From an uncultured Clostridia bacterium (GTDB lineage Bacteria; Bacillota; Clostridia; UBA1381; UBA9506): DNA of 64,000 bases. The DNA is taken from assembly GCA_934438075.1 (NCBI GenBank), contig CAKSBF010000005.1, forward strand, positions 88,694 through 152,693, written 5' to 3'. The notes beneath the pieces are model-generated. The model was not told where the DNA came from, made no database searches, and saw only the letters and a list, made by a program, of their open reading frames with translations. Below, piece by piece: positions 49,667 through 57,626 of this stretch (position 1 is the stretch's first letter; each line of letters starts with the position of its first letter). Both the position numbers and the translations under genes were made by a program.

Positions 49667-50209
49667 TTAAAATGGTAAAAAGCCATAGAAAATACGGCAG
49701 ACCCACACACTTGCCAGCATGCCTGTAAAATCTGCCAGCAATGCCGCCTTCACTGTAAACCGTGTATCACGAATACCGACAGAACCATAATAAACTGCCA
49801 GAGTATAAAATGTTGTCTCCGTAGATCCCATCATAACCGACGTGATTCGTCCTACTAAAGAATCCGGCCCGTGCGTTTGCAGCAAATCGTTTACCACTGC
49901 CAGCGCTCCGCTGCCCGAAATAGGCCGGAGCAAAGCAAGCGGCATTACTTCAGCGGGCACCCCTAAAAGGTTTGTAACCGGCGAAAGTAAACGAGTGATA
50001 AATTCGACCGCACCGGAGCTTCGAAGCATGGCAATCGCGGCAATCAATCCCACCAACGCCGGCAAAATTTTTACCGCCGTGTGCAGTCCTCCTGCCGCCC
50101 CTTCCAGAAAAGCGTCAAAGACATTAACACGCCGGAACAAGCCATCCCCGATAATTACCAAAAACAGCACCGGCATAACGCTGACCGAAATAAACTTTAT
50201 CGCCTGCAT
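49667..50209 (-). CDS. spmB: spore maturation protein B
   Basis: Encodes 180 aa. ISVSVMPVLFLVIIGDGLF, LRSSGAVEFITRLLSPVTNL and MGSTETTFYTLAVYYGSVGI are typical of SpmB, a nucleoside-recognition (Gate)-type membrane protein. SpmA and SpmB help dehydrate the spore core and set heat resistance. The gene overlaps spmA by 13 bases and sits below a D,D-carboxypeptidase gene, matching the dacB-spmA-spmB arrangement of Bacillus. Confidence 0.9.
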   Translation of the reverse strand: MQAIKFISVSVMPVLFLVIIGDGLFRRVNVFDAFLEGAAGGLHTAVKILPALVGLIAAIAMLRSSGAVEFITRLLSPVTNLLGVPAEVMPLALLRPISGSGALAVVNDLLQTHGPDSLVGRITSVMMGSTETTFYTLAVYYGSVGIRDTRFTVKAALLADFTGMLASVWVCRIFYGFLPF

Positions 50210-50796
50210 GACTTTTTCTGCGCCCCCTTACACGAAAATAGCTTTACTGCCGCAACCCCAACCGAAACAGAAAGTATGGAACATATCCACACCGGGACGA
50301 TAATACCGAACGGATCACTGCTGCCGGCAGCAGAACGAAGCGTAATTAACGTGGTTGGAATCAAATTAATCGATGCCGTATTAATAACAACAAACATACA
50401 CATTGCGTCTGATGCACGGCTGCTTCTCCCGTTCACGCGATCAAGTTCCTCCATCGCCTTCAGTCCCAGAGGCGTTGCGGCATTTGAAAGCCCTAAAAAA
50501 TTTGCTGTCATATTCATTACAATCGCGCTGACTGCCTCACCGTTGTGAGACAACTGCGGAAACAGAAAACGCATAAGCGGACGCACCAACTTTGCCAGCC
50601 TTTCTGTCAAACCCGAACGCTTAGCTATCTCCAAAAGGCCGGTCCACAGGCACATCATTCCTAACAAAGCTAAAGTCATTTCCACTGCACTTTTTGCACC
50701 GTCAAGCGCGCTTTGCGTGACCGCCTCCACACGACCGTTTATCAGTGCAAATAAATATGCCAAAACTATCATACCAGCCCAAACATAACTCATCAT
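50197..50796 (-). CDS. spmA: spore maturation protein A
   Basis: Encodes 199 aa. The protein starts MMSYVWAGMIVLAYLFALIN and contains LALLGMMCLWTGLLEIAKRS, AIVMNMTANFLGLSNAATPL and LKAMEELDRVNG, all conserved in SpmA. It has about five membrane helices and acts with SpmB in spore-core dehydration. A Lys/Arg-rich end (GAQKKSCRR) overlaps the start of spmB. GGAGG lies eight bases before the first of two ATGs. Confidence 0.9.
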   Translation of the reverse strand: MMSYVWAGMIVLAYLFALINGRVEAVTQSALDGAKSAVEMTLALLGMMCLWTGLLEIAKRSGLTERLAKLVRPLMRFLFPQLSHNGEAVSAIVMNMTANFLGLSNAATPLGLKAMEELDRVNGRSSRASDAMCMFVVINTASINLIPTTLITLRSAAGSSDPFGIIVPVWICSILSVSVGVAAVKLFSCKGAQKKSCRR

Positions 50797-50852
50797 AGCA
50801 GCTGCCTCCGCCTGTAAATTTTTCCCTTTTCCGACGGCTTGTAAATTCCGCT

Positions 50853-52025
50853 CTATCCTTCCCGTTTTGCCGCATGCAGCTGAGCATTTTTATCACCATA
50901 AAGCAATTGCTTTAGCAGCTTGCCGTACATACCGAATAAACTGATTTTATTAATATTTTCCTTTGCCACAATATCCGCTCCGCCAATCTGCTGTCCGTCA
51001 AGCATAAAAGAAATTTCTCCCAACTTTTCTCCTGCGCAAACGGGAGCCTCCACCGACTCAGAAAGCGTGATTTGTTTCTCAATGTTGTTAATCTTTGCTT
51101 TACTAACCAATACATTACCATTTCCCGGTATTTCCACCTCCACGGTTTCCTTTTGTCCCTTTAAAACCCGGACAGGCTGCAGTTCCTCTTCTGTCAGCAG
51201 ACTGTTTGCAATGGCAAAATTAGCAAATCCAAAATTTAGCAACCCACTGGCGTCTGCAAAGCGTTCCTTTGAAGACGGTGCCCCTAACACAACCGCAATC
51301 AAGTCCATGCCGTTTCTCTTTGCTGTAGCTGAAAGACAAAACTTTGCATTACCGGTCGAACCGGTTTTCAGCCCGGTGGCTCCTTCATAAAAACGAATTA
51401 ATTTATTGGTATTCACCAAACCAAATTTTCCTCCCCGCAAACTGTCCATCCAAATGGTTGTAAATTCAAAAATAACACTGTGCGAAATCAATTCCCGTGA
51501 CATTAGCGCAATATCAAACGCCGAGGTTAAATGTTCCGGATCGTCCAAACCGTTGCAGTTTGCAAAATGTGTATCATTCATACCGAGCTCCTTAGCACGC
51601 TCATTCATCATCGCTACAAAGCCCTCCAAACTTCCGGCTATAAACTCACCCAACGCTGCTGCCGCATCATTGCCAGAAGCCACCGCAACTGCCTTTAGCA
51701 TATCGCGCACACTCATCTCCTCACCCGGTTCCAAGTAAACCTGTGAACCACCCATTGATGCTGCCTTTTCCGAGCAGCGCACCATATCATCCATTGAAAT
51801 TTTTCCGCTGTCCACCGCCTCTATCACCAACAGCATTGTCATAATTTTAGTAACGCTTGCAGGAGGTCTGCGGTCATGGCTGTTTTTTTCAAAAAGTACC
51901 TGCCCCGTGGAAGCCTCCATTAAAATTGCAGACGGCGCCGTTAATTCAGGTGCGACTAACTCTGCCTTTACATGACAAATGGGTAAAAAAAACAGGCAAA
52001 GAAATAATGACAGAATTTTTTTCAT
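50853..52025 (-). CDS. dacF: D-alanyl-D-alanine carboxypeptidase (DacF/DacB-type)
   Basis: Encodes 390 aa. The signal peptide MKKILSLFLCLFFLPICHVK is followed by a serine penicillin-binding fold: RRPPASVTKIMTMLLVIEAV (SxxK at SVTK), VASGNDAAAALGEFIAGSL (SxN) and YEGATGLKTGSTGNAKFCL (KTG). A C-terminal domain (about 285-390) follows. It removes the terminal D-Ala from peptidoglycan stems, and next to spmAB is likely the spore-cortex enzyme. ATG at 52025 follows AAGGAAGG; the 46 extra codons of the longer frame have no ribosome site. Confidence 0.9.
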   Translation of the reverse strand: MKKILSLFLCLFFLPICHVKAELVAPELTAPSAILMEASTGQVLFEKNSHDRRPPASVTKIMTMLLVIEAVDSGKISMDDMVRCSEKAASMGGSQVYLEPGEEMSVRDMLKAVAVASGNDAAAALGEFIAGSLEGFVAMMNERAKELGMNDTHFANCNGLDDPEHLTSAFDIALMSRELISHSVIFEFTTIWMDSLRGGKFGLVNTNKLIRFYEGATGLKTGSTGNAKFCLSATAKRNGMDLIAVVLGAPSSKERFADASGLLNFGFANFAIANSLLTEEELQPVRVLKGQKETVEVEIPGNGNVLVSKAKINNIEKQITLSESVEAPVCAGEKLGEISFMLDGQQIGGADIVAKENINKISLFGMYGKLLKQLLYGDKNAQLHAAKREG

Positions 52026-52104
52026 ATTTATAACCTTCCTTTCTTTATCAATCAAGCTATTACCCATTTTATGCGCCGTTTTTTCTGCTATTCCTACTTT
52101 CAGC

Positions 52105-52135
52105 AAAAAGAGACTGCACAACTTTGTACAGTCTC
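52105..52135 (-). terminator. terminator of the lipase-like gene
   Basis: On the minus strand GAGACTG (52135-52129) pairs with CAGTCTC (52116-52110), followed by TTTTT (52109-52105). It ends transcripts of the lipase-like gene upstream of dacF. Confidence 0.8.
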
Positions 52136-52152
52136 TTCTTCTCTTTATCCAA

Positions 52153-53052
52153 TTATTTTGCAAAAAAGTCTAATATATCTTTATATACTGCCTGTTTGTT
52201 AGTTTCGTTCAACAATTCATGCCGCATACCGCCATAAAGCCTGACAAAAATATTTTTGTATCCGACACTGTGTAAAAAATGGACAAGGTGTTCTATTTTT
52301 TCCTCGCTTTCTATCACCGGGTCCTCCCGGCCGGCCACAATATATATAGCAAGTTTCTTATTGCGTACATGCCACCCGCGTCTGCGGTAGGCATTGCGCA
52401 GCAGTTTCAGTAAATTAACATATCCGTTTACCGTAAAAATATAGCCGCAAAGCTCATCTTGGTTATATTTTTCGACTTCAGACCTGTCAGAATTGATCCA
52501 GCCGTTAGCAATGTCATGCTCTTTGCTGTACCGCCCCTCTGCTATTTTATTAATTAGCTTACTGCGCCTTTTCCCGCCGCCAAACAATTTCATTGTCTTT
52601 GCAATAGCAACCCCCAATCCTGCCTGTGAGTTTTTCACAGGCGGACCGCAAAGAACCACTTTTTCAACCGCTGTATCATATGTTTTCAGATAATTACGCA
52701 CCACCAGCGTGCCCATGCTATGACTGAAAATGTATACAGGCAAATTACCATATCTTGCTTTTGCGTATTGCGTTACCTGATATAAATCATCTACAATATA
52801 TTGAGGATTTTCCGTATAAAAATAACCCAAATCATTTTTTTCGCTCACACTTTCCCCATGCCCCCTGTGGTCATGAATAATACACAGAAAGCCATGACTG
52901 CTTAAGAAACGCATAAATGCAAAATACCGCTCTTTATGTTCTGTCATTCCATGAGAAAACTGCACAATCGCACGCGGTTTGCCGTTTGGTACAGAAATTG
53001 CAAGAGCCAGCGCTAAGCCATCACTTTTTGATATAATACGGTCTGAAATCAT
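52153..53052 (-). CDS. serine hydrolase of monoacylglycerol lipase type (alpha/beta hydrolase)
   Basis: Encodes 299 aa. IVQFSHGMTEHKERYFAFM, CIIHDHRGHGESVSEKNDLG and VYIFSHSMGTLVVRNYLKTY carry the oxyanion loop and the nucleophile Ser of S-H-S-M-G. The catalytic acid is probably the Asp in VAGREDPVI and the His that in LYGGMRHELLNE. These enzymes (serine aminopeptidase S33 / MGLL group) hydrolyse lysophospholipids or monoglycerides. No signal peptide. It is monocistronic, with its own terminator. Confidence 0.85.
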   Translation of the reverse strand: MISDRIISKSDGLALALAISVPNGKPRAIVQFSHGMTEHKERYFAFMRFLSSHGFLCIIHDHRGHGESVSEKNDLGYFYTENPQYIVDDLYQVTQYAKARYGNLPVYIFSHSMGTLVVRNYLKTYDTAVEKVVLCGPPVKNSQAGLGVAIAKTMKLFGGGKRRSKLINKIAEGRYSKEHDIANGWINSDRSEVEKYNQDELCGYIFTVNGYVNLLKLLRNAYRRRGWHVRNKKLAIYIVAGREDPVIESEEKIEHLVHFLHSVGYKNIFVRLYGGMRHELLNETNKQAVYKDILDFFAK

Positions 53053-53256
53053 ATTGATACGCCCCCCGTTCTGATACTAATATTACCATTTGCGCATCGG
53101 TTCATACCATAAAATATTGACAAACAAAAATAATGGCTTTATTCATATAAAGCAAACCATATCCCGCCCGCTCTGCTTCAAAATACAATTTTCCGAAAGA
53201 ATCGTACCATGAACATTTGCTATGCCTAATGCATCATCAATTGTTTAAAGGCATTA
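53053..53256. other. gene-free spacer with no recognised element
   Basis: AT-rich spacer between the lipase-like gene and the protease terminator. I saw only weak promoter-like boxes for the lipase gene on the minus strand. Confidence 0.5.
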
Positions 53257-53303
53257 AAAACAACAAGGCGATTGCCACTCGGAATTTGAATTAGCAATCA
53301 CCT
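53257..53303 (-). terminator. terminator of the surface protease gene
   Basis: On the minus strand AGGTGATTGC (53303-53294) pairs with GCAATCGCCT (53275-53266), followed by TGTTGTTTTT. Confidence 0.8.
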
Positions 53304-53315
53304 ATTCGAATTTAT

Positions 53316-56300
53316 TTACATTGCTTTCAAAATGATAATTAAATCCTGTATATCAATCAAGCCATTTCCATCCAAATCACAATGCTTAAAATCACTCCAA
53401 TCAGATGAACCCTCTCCCTTTCGGTAATATTTTTGACAATATGTAATATCAAGAAGATCAATCACACCATCGCCGTTAACATCGCAGCTCGGCTTATTAC
53501 TTATGGTTGTCACTGCGTTCGGGGCGGCGATTTTCGTTGTAAAGTAAACTGCTTTTCCATTCTCATCATATCCTGCCGCGGAAACATTAATAAGTTCTAT
53601 ACCAACGGACATATCTTCAAGAATTTCTTTAAACTGAACTTCTGCAACATCAAAAAGTTCTGTTTTTGTCACACTTCCGCCGGCCCCGTTATGCAGATAT
53701 GACAGCGCTATCGTTGCAGTATTGTCGTCATTCCATTTGATTCCAAGCGGTGTAAATCCGTTCTTTCCGATGAGATTTGTATATTGCAAAACATTATCTT
53801 TTTTGAATGTAAACGCAACGGTTGCAAGCTTTTTCATATTTCCCAGCTGAAACCCGAATGGAATGATATTTCCTGCAAAAATATTCTCATCTACCGCTAC
53901 GGCTACTGTAACAGGAAGCACTTCCTCCGCTTTTGCGTTTACGGTTATCTCACAGCTTGCCTTTATTCCGTTTACCGTTTCAGCAGTAATGACCGCCTTA
54001 CCGGTTTTCTTTGCATTAACAGTCCCGTTTTGTGATACTTCTGCCACATCGGTGTTAGAAGTGCTCCAAGCGACAGTTCTGTTTGAAGCGTTTTTTGGCA
54101 TAACCTCAGCTGTCAGTTTTACGCTTTCGCCCTCTGTCAATATGAGCGATGATTTGTTCAACGTTATCGACTGCGGATATATGATTGACGCACCCGAAAG
54201 CGAATAGTAATCCGAAAGATATGTATTCCCCGCATAATCTATCAGTGCAATTTTAGCTTGCGAGAGTCCCTTAAACTCAGAAGCCGATAGATCAAATGTA
54301 ATTTCGGATATCGTGTCAGCCGCTGAAGCATCGGGTTCTATCCATTTTGTCAGAGGTTCATTACCGTTTGCTGTTACACATGCACCTTGAATATAGTGGT
54401 TATCATGAACCGTTACTATCCAATTTGCACCTTCAACCCTACTTGAAATGACCTCAGGCGCAATACTGTCTATGACAATCGGAAAAGATTTTGTCTCTTC
54501 ATGACCGCCAAAGACCGCCGTAATTTTATAAACGTAATTACCGTCGTCAAGCGGTGCATTCCATGTATCAAACGGTTCCCAACCTTTTGCTGCCATAGGT
54601 GTATAAAAGCCTTCAGATGAGTGATATGTTTTTGAAACCTTTGATAGGCTCTCACTGTAAACGGTATTTTCATCAGAATCATCTACCGAAAATGTGAGCT
54701 TATCAGCATTTCTTAAAAGAGAAACAGCAGCAGTGACATTCTTGCCGGATTCGTTTCCCTTTATCGCTATTTTATCAGCATTGTATTCTTCCAAGCCGTC
54801 AACATAATAATTGTGACCGAGAATGTATCCGCCACCGTCACTGTTTCTAAACTGCCCAATTTGAGTTTCGCAAATAGAAGCGGTCTCATCATCATATATA
54901 TCCGAATCAAACATACTAAGAGCCTGCCAGTCTCCGAAAAATCCCATGAACGGATATGAAAGAGTAACCTCTCCGCTTTGTATCGGATTAAGTGTTACAT
55001 AGCCCTCAATATAAATTCCATTCGGAAAGTCATTTTTTAAATTTGCCTTACCCTTTTCGGTCAATTCGATTTTTACATTTATTATGGACTCCCCGTTCGC
55101 CGCAAGCGTTATTTTTTTGGGAACGGTGACCGTAACCTCATCATTTGAAAGCTCTCTTGCTCTTTGTGCCATATATACGGTCCCGTTCGCCGCAACGGTG
55201 TCCTCAGTAAGAACCGTTACCGTTGGCTCATATTGAATATCGCCGTCGCTCATGGAAACCACCTTGAATGCAAAAACATAATTTCCGTTTTCATTATAAC
55301 CCATTTCAGATTTTGGTCTGGCATTATCTAAGTTTAAAAGAAATGCATTGGTTTTTACGGCATTTGGAAGCTGAACGAGTCCCGCGCCTTGTTTTCTTGG
55401 GGAATATGGGACACCATTTTCATCTTTAACCGGGATTGCAGAACTCATCATAAGAGCATTGGAGAGGCTGGTTCTTTGATCAGCCGTCATACTAAGACCG
55501 TTTCTATCTTCGCAAATGTATTGTTCCATAACAGCCGCCGCACCTGCCATATGGGGCGATGCCATTGATGTACCGCTCATATTTCCGTAAAGCCCGTTCG
55601 GAAGTGTAGAATAAATATCTCCACCGGGGGCAGTAATTTCGGGTTTTAATTTCAAATCGGGTGTAACGCCCCAAGATGAAAAATCGCTCATCTTTCCGCT
55701 ATAACTATCCCTGAAACTGTCAACATAATCTTCGCTTACGGAAAGATATTTGTCAGTCTGCTCGCAAAGATATTCACCGTCAGCCCTGCTTATAAATACA
55801 CATGGTATCTTATTGTCAGTTGACATATTGATAAGTGTACCATCTACATTATCATAAATAATTGCGGCTGCCGCACCTGCATTTCTGGCGCTTGTTTCCT
55901 TTTGAACAAAGGTGAGAATCTCCCCGTTTTCTTCTCCCGCACGCCTGATTAGAGCAATTTTACCTTTTAAGTTTTTATCAGAAAAATCTGTTGTTGCACC
56001 TACACCGCAGTCAACATATTCAAACGTCCCTGAAAGCGATACAAGCTGACCGCTTTCTTTTTCGGATGGATCGTTGTAGCGAATTTTTCTGCCGTTTGCA
56101 AGCAGATATACCGATGTTGTTTCGATGTTATTCATACTTGCAACCGAAAGTGCCGCTTCATATGTAGACGGCGCAGCAACGGTACCGTTGTCCGGTTCGG
56201 TTGCTTTCGGCAAATCGTTGCCTGCAGTATTCTGATAAGATGAGCTGTATTCATTGCCGGCGGCACAGTACAAGGCAATACCCGAATTTTTTACACGGTT

Positions 56301-57299
56301 ATAGACCTCGCGCATAGACTTAAATGCACTCTCAGAGAAACCTGCCGTTGAGCCGAGACTCATATTAATGGAATCCACACCAAATTTTACGGAATCGTCA
56401 AGCGCCGCTAAAATATCGTCATCATACGCGCCGCCCGTAGAATCGCCGAACACTTTCATGATGAAAAGCTGTGCGTCAGGCGCAACGCCCTCAACAACTC
56501 CTCCGCTGTTTGCTCCCACAATCCCTGCAACGTGGGTGCCGTGAGAATCACCGCCGGAGACATTGGTGTCAACATCAGCATAATCATACGCGTACGGAAT
56601 TTTGTCATTTACATAGACTTCGGAAACATTTAATTTACCAATAGTCATTTTATTGTTTTTAATTACATTTTCAATATCGTCTTTGGAATACTTGGGGCTA
56701 TTTACAGTCGAAAAAGCCGGATGAGATAAATCAAGTCCCGTATCGAGAATTGCAACAGCGCTGTTTTTACCGGTAAGACCAAGCTCTTCGCCGACAATAT
56801 CACCGCCTATTGCAGAAACTCCGCCGCCCGAATAGGTGTTTATGGGTTCGGGAACATTATAAAATTCAGCAACAAAGGCGTCCTTTACTCCCTCAGTTGC
56901 TCTAATTGTTTCCAAGTCAGCAATGTCAGCTTCCACTGCCAAGCCGTTCATTACCGCAGAATATTCACGTTTGACGGTAAAATCCATACCGCTTTGCATA
57001 AGTGTTTTCTTAACGGTTTTGCGGTTTTGTTCAAGCTTTTGCGCTATCCCTTTGGCCTCATTTGACGCGAGAAAATCGGAAGCACTTGAATATGTGCTGA
57101 TTTTTCCGCTATAAGAAAGAAGCGGTGCGTCTTCAAGCTCAACGATAATGCGGACGTTTTCATTTTCATCTGACTTGTTAAGATAATTTGACGGCATTGC
57201 AAAAATATCATTTGCAGACGCAAATACTTCCGGATTTGAAACAAGAAGGCAGACGGAAATAAAAGCAGATGCCATACGTTTTGAAAATTTGTTATTCAT
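53316..57299 (-). CDS. secreted subtilisin-family (S8) protease with PA, BIG2, cohesin-like and dockerin-like domains
   Basis: Encodes 1327 aa. Signal peptide about 1-27 (ending PEVFA-SA); I9-type propeptide about 45-150. Catalytic residues: Asp in AVAILDTGLD (about 186), His in GDSHGTHVAGI (about 253), oxyanion Asn in CAAGNE (about 349) and Ser in SGTSMASPHMAG (about 578). A PA insert lies at about 425-535. Then come beta-rich domains of C5a-peptidase type (600-1060), a BIG2 domain (about 1063-1140: YPQSITLNKSSLILTEGES), a cohesin-like sandwich (1145-1270) and a dockerin-like pair: CDVNGDGVIDLLDITYCQKY and CDLDGNGLIDIQDLIIIL. It is divergent from two dockerin-bearing LRR genes. Confidence 0.9.
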   Translation of the reverse strand: MNNKFSKRMASAFISVCLLVSNPEVFASANDIFAMPSNYLNKSDENENVRIIVELEDAPLLSYSGKISTYSSASDFLASNEAKGIAQKLEQNRKTVKKTLMQSGMDFTVKREYSAVMNGLAVEADIADLETIRATEGVKDAFVAEFYNVPEPINTYSGGGVSAIGGDIVGEELGLTGKNSAVAILDTGLDLSHPAFSTVNSPKYSKDDIENVIKNNKMTIGKLNVSEVYVNDKIPYAYDYADVDTNVSGGDSHGTHVAGIVGANSGGVVEGVAPDAQLFIMKVFGDSTGGAYDDDILAALDDSVKFGVDSINMSLGSTAGFSESAFKSMREVYNRVKNSGIALYCAAGNEYSSSYQNTAGNDLPKATEPDNGTVAAPSTYEAALSVASMNNIETTSVYLLANGRKIRYNDPSEKESGQLVSLSGTFEYVDCGVGATTDFSDKNLKGKIALIRRAGEENGEILTFVQKETSARNAGAAAAIIYDNVDGTLINMSTDNKIPCVFISRADGEYLCEQTDKYLSVSEDYVDSFRDSYSGKMSDFSSWGVTPDLKLKPEITAPGGDIYSTLPNGLYGNMSGTSMASPHMAGAAAVMEQYICEDRNGLSMTADQRTSLSNALMMSSAIPVKDENGVPYSPRKQGAGLVQLPNAVKTNAFLLNLDNARPKSEMGYNENGNYVFAFKVVSMSDGDIQYEPTVTVLTEDTVAANGTVYMAQRARELSNDEVTVTVPKKITLAANGESIINVKIELTEKGKANLKNDFPNGIYIEGYVTLNPIQSGEVTLSYPFMGFFGDWQALSMFDSDIYDDETASICETQIGQFRNSDGGGYILGHNYYVDGLEEYNADKIAIKGNESGKNVTAAVSLLRNADKLTFSVDDSDENTVYSESLSKVSKTYHSSEGFYTPMAAKGWEPFDTWNAPLDDGNYVYKITAVFGGHEETKSFPIVIDSIAPEVISSRVEGANWIVTVHDNHYIQGACVTANGNEPLTKWIEPDASAADTISEITFDLSASEFKGLSQAKIALIDYAGNTYLSDYYSLSGASIIYPQSITLNKSSLILTEGESVKLTAEVMPKNASNRTVAWSTSNTDVAEVSQNGTVNAKKTGKAVITAETVNGIKASCEITVNAKAEEVLPVTVAVAVDENIFAGNIIPFGFQLGNMKKLATVAFTFKKDNVLQYTNLIGKNGFTPLGIKWNDDNTATIALSYLHNGAGGSVTKTELFDVAEVQFKEILEDMSVGIELINVSAAGYDENGKAVYFTTKIAAPNAVTTISNKPSCDVNGDGVIDLLDITYCQKYYRKGEGSSDWSDFKHCDLDGNGLIDIQDLIIILKAM

Positions 57300-57345
57300 T
57301 TTTTACTTTGCAAATCCTTTCGTAAATAAGTTGGCGTTATTTACG

Positions 57346-57361
57346 GTTAGTGACGACTAAC
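57346..57361 (-). promoter_or_regulatory. dyad 1, GTTAG-N6-CTAAC, at the protease transcription start
   Basis: GTTAGTGACGACTAAC has perfect 5-bp arms around a 6-bp centre, immediately after the -10 box on the minus strand. A matching dyad lies at 57524-57539 in front of the divergent genes. Confidence 0.6.
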
Positions 57362-57368
57362 AAGCTAA

Positions 57369-57397
57369 AGTATAGCATAGATAAATTCATTTGTAAA
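57369..57397 (-). promoter_or_regulatory. promoter of the surface protease gene
   Basis: On the minus strand TTTACA (57397-57392) and TATACT (57374-57369) are 17 bp apart. Confidence 0.8.
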
Positions 57398-57422
57398 GTA
57401 TTAACAAAAAAAAATTATCGTA

Positions 57423-57451
57423 TTGACAAGACAAATATGATATGATATACT
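57423..57451 (+). promoter_or_regulatory. promoter of the LRR-dockerin operon
   Basis: TTGACA at 57423-57428 and TATACT at 57446-57451 are 17 bp apart. The start near 57458 gives a 5' leader of about 170 nt. Confidence 0.8.
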
Positions 57452-57486
57452 CTGCTTTGTTAATTATGGTGTGACGACCAAACATT

Positions 57487-57512
57487 GGAGCCCTGAAGAT
57501 TGGCTCTTTTTT
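57487..57512 (+). terminator. leader terminator (possible attenuator)
   Basis: GGAGCC (57487-57492) pairs with GGCTCT (57502-57507, one G-T wobble) around a 9-nt loop, followed by TTTTTT. It lies about 30 nt into the leader of the LRR-dockerin operon. Confidence 0.65.
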
Positions 57513-57523
57513 AAAGACCCGTG

Positions 57524-57539
57524 GTTAGTTTCCGCTAAC
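57524..57539 (+). promoter_or_regulatory. dyad 2, GTTAG-N6-CTAAC, in the LRR-dockerin leader
   Basis: GTTAGTTTCCGCTAAC has the same arms and spacing as dyad 1. It is followed by GAAAGGAT, as is the protease leader. Confidence 0.6.
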
Positions 57540-57556
57540 TCGTTGAAAGGATGTGT

Positions 57557-57586
57557 TTGAAGAAAAATTTTTTAGCAATAAGTTAG
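57557..57586 (+). CDS. possible leader peptide (9 codons, MKKNFLAIS)
   Basis: A TTG codon six bases after GAAAGG opens a frame reading MKKNFLAIS before the stop TAG. The sequence resembles the first residues of a signal peptide. It could be a leader peptide or the remnant of a deleted secreted-protein gene. Support is weak. Confidence 0.25.
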   Translation: MKKNFLAIS

Positions 57587-57626
57587 TTTTGGTTAACTTG
57601 CAAAATAACAATAAAGGAGAAAAACT

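Noticed and set aside
57458..57626. Cyclic-di-GMP riboswitch in the LRR-dockerin leader
   Set aside because: The conserved GGGCAAACC, GACGCAAAGC and tetraloop-receptor sequences are absent.
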